21,146 bases of DNA, taken from the IMG/VR virus record IMGVR_UViG_3300044301_000103, positions 1 through 21,146 of that record; one strand, 5' to 3'. This document shows positions 16,059 to 21,146 of this stretch, one piece after another. Made by a program: the position numbers and the translations under genes. The stretch comes from a virus. The notes beneath the pieces are model-generated. The model saw only the letters and a program-made list of their open reading frames with translations. It was not told where the DNA came from and made no database searches. Each line of letters opens with the position of its first letter. Position 1 is the first letter of the stretch.

Positions 16059-16262
16059 ATGTTTACATTAAACAATAAAGACTATGATGAAACTACACTA
16101 TCTAATAAAGGTAAGGCTATTTACCAAAAACTAATTAAAGTTGGCGAACAAAAAGCTGATTTAGATATAGTAGCAAATTATTGGACTTCACAACTTCAAG
16201 CTGAACTTCCAAAAGAGGAAACAAAAGAAGAATCTAAGGAAGCAAATGGAACAGCAAAATAA
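16059..16262 (+). CDS. Small conserved phage protein after fibre gene
   Basis: A 67-residue acidic protein: 'FTLNNKDYDETTLSNKGKA' is followed by a helix and an acidic Lys/Glu tail. Small proteins opening with a 'hNGKxYDxxxLs' pattern are common in marine phage genomes, often beside fibre genes (resembling DUF6447-type proteins); the family name is tentative and the function unknown. GGAGGG at 16048-16053 lies five bases before the ATG. The gene overlaps the next one by 17 bases. Confidence 0.65.
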   Translation: MFTLNNKDYDETTLSNKGKAIYQKLIKVGEQKADLDIVANYWTSQLQAELPKEETKEESKEANGTAK

Positions 16263-16443
16263 AGAAGCAATTATTCGCATTGAGGGTAAACTAGAGCTTA
16301 TGGATAATAAGCTCACTACCCTCAAGGATAATCACCTAGCCCATATCGAGAGAGATATGCGTCAATTACGAGCATTGGTATGGTTTATAGGTACGACTGT
16401 TTTTGTTCAAATGCTATATATAATTATTCGTTCAATTATGTAG
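16246..16443 (+). CDS. Small membrane protein with C-terminal anchor
   Basis: A 65-residue protein with a soluble, charged N-terminal helix of coiled-coil character (IRIEGKLELMDNKLTTLKD) and one predicted membrane helix at about residues 43-62 (ALVWFIGTTVFVQMLYIII), ending in a short basic tail. This layout resembles XhlA/hemolysin-type accessory lysis proteins and some single-span holins. As a separate two-span holin candidate lies downstream, this may be an accessory or regulatory lysis protein. Ribosome binding site AAGGA at 16236-16240. Confidence 0.6.
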   Translation: MEQQNKEAIIRIEGKLELMDNKLTTLKDNHLAHIERDMRQLRALVWFIGTTVFVQMLYIIIRSIM

Positions 16444-16445
16444 TA

Positions 16446-16462
16446 TTGCACATCTTGTGCAA
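16446..16462 (+). repeat. Perfect 7-bp inverted repeat in the gene gap
   Basis: TTGCACA (16446-16452) and TGTGCAA (16456-16462) flank TCT, in one of the few non-coding gaps of the window (16444-16480). It could be a small hairpin without T-run, or a dyad operator for the enzyme block that follows. No convincing -35/-10 pair is seen next to it. Confidence 0.45.
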
Positions 16463-16480
16463 ATCAAATAAAACTCAAGT

Positions 16481-17185
16481 ATGTCAAATAGATGTATATT
16501 GATTATTTCAGATACCCATTGTCCTTATCATCACGAAGATTTAATTCCTTTTTTAACTGCAATTAAAAAAAAATACAAACCTGATCGTGTAGTACACATA
16601 GGTGATGAAACTGATAAACACGGTTTAAACTTTCACGGTCAAGACCCTGACTTACCGAGTGCAGGAGATGAGTTATACGAAGCAAGAGAAACAATCCACG
16701 CCATTGAAAAACTATGGAGCAAGGTAGATGTCTTACATTCCAATCACGGAAGCTTGGCATACCGTAGAGCTTTTAAAGCAGGACTACCTAAAGCCTATAT
16801 GCGAGATTACAACGAGGTCCTTGAAGTAGGCAAAGGTTGGAAATGGCACAACGAACTCACAATAAAATTACCTGATGGCAATGACGTACACTTTCATCAC
16901 GGTAAATCAGCAAACATTTTAGCAGTAGGACAAAAGCAAGGCACTTGTTATGTTCAAGGGCATTTTCATACCAAGTATGGCATTTCCTATTGGGGAAATC
17001 CATCATCACTTTTATGGGCTATGCAAGTAGGATGTTTGATTGACAAAGACGCATTGGCTTTTGCGTATGACAAAGTATTTAAAGATAGACCTATTATAGG
17101 TTGTGGAATAATCATAGATAGCCAACCAAAACTTTTACCAATGGTATTGAATAAAGGTGGGAGATGGAATAAAATCTGTCCGTGA
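16481..17185 (+). CDS. Calcineurin-like metallophosphoesterase
   Basis: A 234-residue enzyme of the calcineurin-like phosphoesterase superfamily, which hydrolyses phosphomonoesters or phosphodiesters using two metal ions. The motif series is complete in order: D11-T-H13, G41-D42, N88-H89-G90 (in the form SNHG rather than the usual GNHE/D), H140-G141 and G160-H161-F-H163. Proteins of this size are common in phages, where the substrate is generally unknown. The start ATG has a weak ribosome binding site, but the preceding dyad and gap suggest a fresh translation unit. It ends in a GTGA overlap with the DUF3310 gene. Confidence 0.85.
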   Translation: MSNRCILIISDTHCPYHHEDLIPFLTAIKKKYKPDRVVHIGDETDKHGLNFHGQDPDLPSAGDELYEARETIHAIEKLWSKVDVLHSNHGSLAYRRAFKAGLPKAYMRDYNEVLEVGKGWKWHNELTIKLPDGNDVHFHHGKSANILAVGQKQGTCYVQGHFHTKYGISYWGNPSSLLWAMQVGCLIDKDALAFAYDKVFKDRPIIGCGIIIDSQPKLLPMVLNKGGRWNKICP

Positions 17186-17388
17186 AAACATTAGACCGAC
17201 AAGAAAGTGGAGATCACTACAAAAGGTTTATAATCCAACCTGCAGAGTTTATTAATATTAACAATTTACCCTATGCTGAAGGCAACGTCATAAAGTACGT
17301 ATGTAGGCACAAATTTAAGGGTAAAAAAGAAGATATAAAAAAGGCTATACATTATTTGGAAATGATTATAGAAAGGGACTATGAGTAG
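17182..17388 (+). CDS. DUF3310 family protein (T7 gp1.7-like small domain)
   Basis: A 68-residue protein started by GTG in a GTGA overlap. It has the DUF3310 signature: H12-Y13, then 'IQPAEFI', 'Y31-AEGNVIKYVCRHKFKG' and 'DIKKAIHYLE'. The domain is widespread in phages and is also found in T7 gp1.7, described as an unusual nucleotide kinase; whether the short stand-alone form has that activity is not established. The position beside other enzyme genes is consistent with a role in nucleotide metabolism. Confidence 0.85.
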   Translation: MKTLDRQESGDHYKRFIIQPAEFININNLPYAEGNVIKYVCRHKFKGKKEDIKKAIHYLEMIIERDYE

Positions 17389-17761
17389 CGTGGCGAGAAT
17401 GGAAGTGCCTAACAGGATGAGATCCGTTAATGTGCGTATGCTTATTGACGCTATGCCTATAGTTTCCACAATAGATTATGACGTGTCTGAGTCTGGTATT
17501 TTACCAGTAGCAGTATGGGTAAAAACAAAAAAATCAGAATCTACACTAGACAGAGAGCTTAGAAGCTCTGGAAAAGCAGTATCTTTACTTTTACAATATG
17601 GGTGTTCTTTAAAAGAAATTTCAGAAACTTTTACAAGAGATAGCATTATTGGTTCGGTGGTGTGGTATTTAAACAAAAATTTAGACGATATTCTTTTAGG
17701 CAATCAACCTGAAAAAGTACCCAATTTATCCACACAACCACAGGGATATACTATTAAGTGA
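17381..17761 (+). CDS. TSCPD-like phage/alphaproteobacterial protein
   Basis: A 126-residue protein overlapping the DUF3310 gene by eight bases. The layout resembles a small family often annotated as TSCPD or 'ribonucleotide reductase-like' in alphaproteobacteria and their phages: an N-terminal 'VPNRMRSV', a beta hairpin (SGILPVAVWVKTKK), then 'SSGKAVSLLLQYGCSLKEI' and 'TRDSIIGSVVWYLNKNLDDI'. The family resemblance is from memory of the pattern, and the catalytic Cys of true reductases is not expected. It could assist nucleotide reduction or bind nucleic acid; the function is open. Confidence 0.6.
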   Translation: MSSVARMEVPNRMRSVNVRMLIDAMPIVSTIDYDVSESGILPVAVWVKTKKSESTLDRELRSSGKAVSLLLQYGCSLKEISETFTRDSIIGSVVWYLNKNLDDILLGNQPEKVPNLSTQPQGYTIK

Positions 17762-17778
17762 ACAATAAACAATTCTAA

Positions 17779-18471
17779 ATGAAATTAATACTTGGAGATT
17801 GTTTAGATGAAATGTCAAAACTACCAGACAATTCAATAGATTTAATTATAACTAGCCCACCTTATGAGGATATAACTGGTGCAGGATATGTTGCAAAAAA
17901 TAAAGATGTGTTATTTTTAAAACTTTATTTAGAATTTTTAGATAAAGTGTTTACCGAGTATTACCGAATATTGAAAAACAACGGACAAATCTTTTTAAAC
18001 ATTAAGAGCAAAACGCTAAAAAAAAATTTGAGAACGCCACATTGGATTGAATTTTCTGAAAGTTTTCAAAAATTAAATTTTAAATCTTTTATTATTTGGA
18101 AGTATGCGGGTTCATTTGACAGCACAAAATCTAGGTTTCATTTAGATTATGAGATTATTTATCATTTATCAAAGGGTGATGATATTTATTTAAACCAGGA
18201 AACAGACATACACGATCCGCTATCAAGTGTTTGGTATGTGCCACACAATATAAAAAAAAGTGAAAGAGTGCATCCAACCCAAATGCCTACTGCTTTAGTA
18301 GAAAGAATTTTAAAAGTTGCATCAAAACCCAATGATACAGTTTTAGATAATTTTATGGGTAGTGGAACAACTGGCGTTGTATGTAAAGAACATAATTTAG
18401 ATTTTATTGGTATTGAAATAAATCCACAAAACTATGAACTATCAAAGAGAAGAATAAATGAACGATATTAA
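17779..18471 (+). CDS. DNA methyltransferase, beta class, probably N4-cytosine
   Basis: A 230-residue DNA methyltransferase. Motif order is catalytic first: TSPPY at 25-29 (motif IV), variable target-recognition region in the middle, HPTQMP at 165-170 (motif X), then FMGSGTTG at 192-199 (motif I, AdoMet binding) and GIEI at 211-214. This is the beta-class order. TSPPY is the form usual in N4-cytosine enzymes, while N6-adenine enzymes mostly have DPPY. No endonuclease partner is present, so it appears orphan: it may protect phage DNA from host restriction or time transcription. Spacing to the preceding gene is 17 bases with a weak ribosome binding site. Confidence 0.88.
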   Translation: MKLILGDCLDEMSKLPDNSIDLIITSPPYEDITGAGYVAKNKDVLFLKLYLEFLDKVFTEYYRILKNNGQIFLNIKSKTLKKNLRTPHWIEFSESFQKLNFKSFIIWKYAGSFDSTKSRFHLDYEIIYHLSKGDDIYLNQETDIHDPLSSVWYVPHNIKKSERVHPTQMPTALVERILKVASKPNDTVLDNFMGSGTTGVVCKEHNLDFIGIEINPQNYELSKRRINERY

Positions 18472-18901
18472 AGAACGTATAAAAGCACACGAAGGCTATA
18501 GGTTAGAGCCTTATCATTGTACCGAAGGACACCTTACTGGTGGCTGGGGTCATAAGATATTAGATGGTGAGGAAGTACCTAAATCTGAGGAAGGGTGGCA
18601 AAACCTATTTAATAACGACTTTGAAAAGGCGTTTAATGGGGCAAATTCGCTCATAGGAGAACATTTAGAGAACACTGAATGGTCGGAGCTACCTGAACCC
18701 AAAAAACACGCTATAACAGGCGTTTTAACGGAAATGTGTTTTCAGCTAGGACAAGCAGGAGTAGGCAAATTTAAGAAGATGTTTACTGCACTTGGCAAAT
18801 GCGACTTCAAAGAAGCTGCTGCACAGATGAGAGATTCACGCTGGAACAAACAAACTCCAGCTCGTTGCTTAGAACTAAGCGGCATTATCCAAAACTTATA
18901 A
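18458..18901 (+). CDS. Endolysin, GH24 (T4-type) lysozyme
   Basis: A 147-residue muramidase that cleaves host peptidoglycan at lysis. The N-terminus aligns with T4 lysozyme: E12-G13 in 'AHEGYRLEPYHCTEGHLTGG', with C21 where T4 has catalytic D20, and T27 at the position of T26. The spacing Glu-8-Cys-5-Thr is one of the known forms of the GH24 active site (Glu-8-Asp/Cys-5-Thr). The C-terminal half has the typical 'RWNKQTPARCLELSGII' segment. There is no signal peptide or SAR helix, so it should need a holin, and a holin candidate follows nine bases later. The gene overlaps the methyltransferase by 14 bases. Confidence 0.92.
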   Translation: MNDIKERIKAHEGYRLEPYHCTEGHLTGGWGHKILDGEEVPKSEEGWQNLFNNDFEKAFNGANSLIGEHLENTEWSELPEPKKHAITGVLTEMCFQLGQAGVGKFKKMFTALGKCDFKEAAAQMRDSRWNKQTPARCLELSGIIQNL

Positions 18902-18910
18902 GGAAATATT

Positions 18911-19303
18911 ATGTTACAAATGTTGATAAAACCTCTTTTAGGGGTTGCTGGTGATATGGTTAAAGGCGTAATAGAAACGAAGAAAGCCAAATCAGAAGCA
19001 AAACTTACAGAAATTAAAGCTGCTACTGCACTTAAAGAACAACAGATTGCAGGTAAAGTTTCTTGGGAAGCATCAGCAGTCAATCAGATGGAAGGATCGT
19101 GGAAGGACGAGGTAAGTTTAGTGGTGCTACTTTTACCTGCTGTTCTCGTATTTATTCCTGGTTGTCAAGAGTTTGTAAAAAGTGGGTTCATAGCTCTACA
19201 GGAGCTTCCTGAATATTACCAACACCTATTATACATTGCTATCTCAGCGTCATTTGGAATTAAGGGCGTAGGATCAGCAGCTAAAATGATTAAAAAGAAA
19301 TAA
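18911..19303 (+). CDS. Holin (3TM/GTA-type)
   Basis: A 130-residue membrane protein. An N-terminal amphipathic stretch (MLIKPLLGVAGDMVKGVIE) is followed by a Lys/Ala-rich helix and 'EGSWKDE' just before the first clear membrane helix (about 68-84, SLVVLLLPAVLVFIPG). A second membrane helix lies at about 105-121 (HLLYIAISASFGIKGVG), then a basic tail. This pattern fits the '3TM holin' family known from gene-transfer agents and marine phages. Position right after the lysozyme gene supports a role in releasing it through the inner membrane. AAGGA at 18900-18904 is the ribosome binding site. Confidence 0.75.
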   Translation: MLQMLIKPLLGVAGDMVKGVIETKKAKSEAKLTEIKAATALKEQQIAGKVSWEASAVNQMEGSWKDEVSLVVLLLPAVLVFIPGCQEFVKSGFIALQELPEYYQHLLYIAISASFGIKGVGSAAKMIKKK

Positions 19304-19309
19304 TTGTGA

Positions 19310-19552
19310 ATGTATTTCATAATTACCGCAATGCTATTCTTCAGTAGTTCTGAACAAGTTATTTATACACAATACGATAAAGCTACATTTGATTCCGTAC
19401 CTACTTGCCAAGAGTTTTTATTTCACAATAAAGTTCAACTCACATTAGACCTTTTTGATAACCATAATCAAAAGGGAGATATGAAAGGGTATGAGTTTTT
19501 TTGTGAAAGTCGATACTCGAGTGAACCAAAAAAACCAGGACAAGAGATATGA
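19310..19552 (+). CDS. Small protein with N-terminal export signal or anchor
   Basis: An 80-residue protein with a short hydrophobic start (MYFIITAMLFFSS) and a hydrophilic remainder holding two Cys (C33, C65), which could form a disulfide in the periplasm. The start lacks a basic n-region, so export is a prediction of moderate quality. It follows the holin by six bases, so a spanin-like or lysis-accessory role is possible, but there is no lipobox and no Pro-rich outer-spanin pattern. No family is recognised. It overlaps the next exported protein by four bases (ATGA). Confidence 0.55.
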   Translation: MYFIITAMLFFSSSEQVIYTQYDKATFDSVPTCQEFLFHNKVQLTLDLFDNHNQKGDMKGYEFFCESRYSSEPKKPGQEI

Positions 19553-20250
19553 AAAATATATTTATTATCGTATGCGTAACCATAGCAATGCTGTTTGTAT
19601 TTGGTGCATTGTTTGATAACGCAATGGCAGATGTTACTAATACAGGAGCCACGACAAACGATCAGGTAAACTCAACAGGGTCCAATACGGCTATCACGGG
19701 TGGATACGAAAGCACTTCTAGCACAACATATCAATCAGGCAGTTCATCTAACACCACAAGCACTTCTACAACAAACAACAATTCTTATACTGGCGATACA
19801 CGTACTGTACCATCAGCATCTGCTCCAGGAATATCAGCCATGTCGCAAGACCTTTGTACTGTGGGCGTTGGGATTGGAATACAGAAACCTTTAATAGGTG
19901 GAAGTATAGGTATCACAAAAAGAGATATGAATTGTGAAAGAATGAAATTATCTAAACTGCTTTTTGATTTTAATATGAAAGTTGCTGCAGTTAGTATTTT
20001 ATGTCAAGACGCAAGAGTTTTTTCTGCCATGGCTCACGCAGGAACTCCCTGCCCTTTCAACGGTAAAATAGGAGGAGATGCCCTAGACGAGTGGAATAAG
20101 TATGATGAACAAAGACCAGACTATGAGGAATATACAAAAGCTCTTAGATATATGGAGGAAGTAGATTCACAGATTACGGAGGCAATGGATGATAAGGAAG
20201 CCTATATTGTTGATGGCAATGGTAATCCTGTTCAACTCGGTAGCGAATAG
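19549..20250 (+). CDS. Exported Ser/Thr/Asn-rich protein with conserved 4-Cys domain
   Basis: A 233-residue protein started in an ATGA overlap. Residues 1-27 form a clear signal peptide (basic KN start, hydrophobic IIVCVTIAMLFVFGALF, cleavage site after AMA27). Residues ~28-98 are a low-complexity Ser/Thr/Asn linker. Residues ~100-175 are a compact domain with four Cys (C103, C129, C152, C168) and the segments 'NCERMKLSKLLFDFNMKVAA', 'CQDARVFSAMAHAGTPCP' and 'GKIG'. The tail is acidic. The domain looks like one seen repeatedly in marine phage genomes, but I know of no assigned function. It may be periplasmic, surface-exposed or virion-associated. Confidence 0.75.
   Translation: MKNIFIIVCVTIAMLFVFGALFDNAMADVTNTGATTNDQVNSTGSNTAITGGYESTSSTTYQSGSSSNTTSTSTTNNNSYTGDTRTVPSASAPGISAMSQDLCTVGVGIGIQKPLIGGSIGITKRDMNCERMKLSKLLFDFNMKVAAVSILCQDARVFSAMAHAGTPCPFNGKIGGDALDEWNKYDEQRPDYEEYTKALRYMEEVDSQITEAMDDKEAYIVDGNGNPVQLGSE
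20178..20182 (+). promoter_or_regulatory. Shine-Dalgarno fixing the start at 20189
   Basis: GGAGG lies six bases before the ATG at 20189, inside the end of the previous gene. It favours that ATG over in-frame ATGs at 20213 and 20219, and only the upstream start gives a complete signal peptide. Confidence 0.7.
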
Positions 20251-21146
20251 TGAAACTGTAACCCTTGAAGATACACCTCACGCAGGAGATACTACAGTAA
20301 TCGAAACTATTACAACAGGTAATCCTGTAGTCACTAATAATTTATTATCACAACAATGGAATGATGGTACTTGGACAGGAGATATGTTTCCTGACTCATC
20401 AGACATAAATGAAAACATTTATCTTACAGGCAAAGATGGTAAGTATGCAGAATCTACTGTAAACTCTCAAGACATTTTAACCGAACAAGAATTGCAACAA
20501 GGTTTAACTTCAACACTAACCGCTAAAGTACGCTGGTGGAATCAATGGGAAAGCACTATTGAGATGCGTCAAACTGCAACAAACGGTATTGATACAACTA
20601 CTCAAAGTATAATTTTACAAGATACAACTAATCATAATAATCAATTTAATTCTCATACTAATACTTTAGTTATTGCACCAGATGCAGAAAACTCACATGG
20701 CACATTAACTACAAGATTTACATTTGATATAGATAATGCTGCAGGTAATTGGAACAACGGCCACAGTGGACCAGATATTATACAACCCGATTTAAGACTT
20801 AGTTATTCTGCATTAAGCTCAACTACTGTTACTACAGTAACTCATTGCTACGAAAAGACACCACCTACTTGTCCTGGACAAGACGAACTAGCAGAAGTTG
20901 AAAACATAATAGACACCTTTGAAGATGATTTACAAGATTTATACTTTGAAGATTTGTATTATGAAGAACAAACATTCATACCAGAAACCATAGACTTTGA
21001 ATACTCATTCAATCCTGAAATCTTTGAGGAAGAAGATTTTAAAATGGAAGATGATTATTTAGCGTTTGATGATTTTTTTTTTGAAGAGCAGTTCTTTGAA
21101 GATGACTATTACGAAGAATTTGAGTTGGAAGAATACTTTCCAGCCT
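20189..21146 (+). CDS. Exported protein with acidic/aromatic tail, partial (runs off right edge)
   Basis: The frame stays open from 20189 to the end of the window (319 codons visible). It starts with a well-formed signal peptide, MIRKPILLMAMVILFNSVAN, with likely cleavage near residue 20-22. A beta-rich, Thr/Asn-rich region follows, including 'QQWNDGTWTGD' (about 55-65), 'LTAKVRWWNQWESTIEMRQ' and a Cys pair (C220, C228). From residue ~232 to the window end the sequence is almost only Asp, Glu, Phe and Tyr with a few Leu (for example DDFFFEEQFFEDDYYEE). It overlaps the previous exported gene by 62 bases, so the pair is probably co-expressed. No family is recognised. Surface, adhesin-like or metal-binding roles are conceivable. 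The 3' end is missing. Confidence 0.75.
   Translation, partial: MIRKPILLMAMVILFNSVANSETVTLEDTPHAGDTTVIETITTGNPVVTNNLLSQQWNDGTWTGDMFPDSSDINENIYLTGKDGKYAESTVNSQDILTEQELQQGLTSTLTAKVRWWNQWESTIEMRQTATNGIDTTTQSIILQDTTNHNNQFNSHTNTLVIAPDAENSHGTLTTRFTFDIDNAAGNWNNGHSGPDIIQPDLRLSYSALSSTTVTTVTHCYEKTPPTCPGQDELAEVENIIDTFEDDLQDLYFEDLYYEEQTFIPETIDFEYSFNPEIFEEEDFKMEDDYLAFDDFFFEEQFFEDDYYEEFELEEYFPA

Noticed and set aside
18742-19083. 113-codon minus-strand frame across lysozyme and holin genes
   Set aside because: Antisense to two well-supported lysis genes; it spans their junction with no promoter or ribosome binding site.
19700-19894. 64-codon + frame inside the exported Ser/Thr-rich protein
   Set aside because: Second reading frame of a low-complexity linker; no ribosome binding site, His/Leu/Gln-rich shadow composition.
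1-21146. tRNA genes, CRISPR arrays, insertion sequences, integrase or attachment sites
   Set aside because: None found on reading both strands; the coding genes fill nearly all space and no direct repeat series or recombinase motif was seen.

Overview
The window is 21 kb of a tailed-phage genome, cut at both ends. It is strongly A/T-rich and every convincing gene is on the + strand, packed with 1-4 base overlaps. I see no integrase, tRNA, rRNA, insertion sequence or CRISPR array. The parts list (P22/SU10-type portal and adaptor, SU10-like capsid, P22 gp10-like nozzle, large ejection-type proteins, no tape measure, sheath or long tail tube) suggests a short-tailed (podovirus-like) virus. The low GC and the family resemblances point to a marine phage, perhaps of an A/T-rich alphaproteobacterium (SAR11/SAR116-like). 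The host is inference only.

Layout. 1-3.2 kb: end of the portal gene, a small helical protein, scaffold and major capsid protein, closed by a UUCG-loop hairpin. 3.25-8.3 kb: a decoration-like small protein, three very small genes, a fibre-like protein next to the capsid gene, then head-tail connector parts (small conserved protein, SU10-type adaptor, gp10-like nozzle) and a Gly/Thr-rich structural protein. 8.3-13.9 kb: small genes including a Cys/His-rich knuckle protein, a GNAT-like protein resembling T7 gp13, and three probable internal virion/ejection proteins. 13.9-16.4 kb: the main fibre with a C-terminal S74 auto-cleaving chaperone, followed by two small genes, one with a membrane segment.

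16.48-18.47 kb: a small enzyme block of metallophosphoesterase, DUF3310 protein, TSCPD-like protein and an orphan beta-class DNA methyltransferase. 18.46-19.3 kb: lysis genes, a GH24 lysozyme with Cys in place of the usual catalytic Asp, and a two-membrane-segment holin. 19.3-21.15 kb: three consecutive proteins with N-terminal export signals. The last runs off the right edge and ends, as far as visible, in a tract made almost wholly of Asp, Glu, Phe and Tyr.

The genes read as the late half of one transcription programme: head assembly, connector, ejection apparatus, fibre, lysis, then exported proteins of unknown role. The most unusual parts are the exported cluster at the right edge and the Cys/His-rich miniprotein inside the virion operon.
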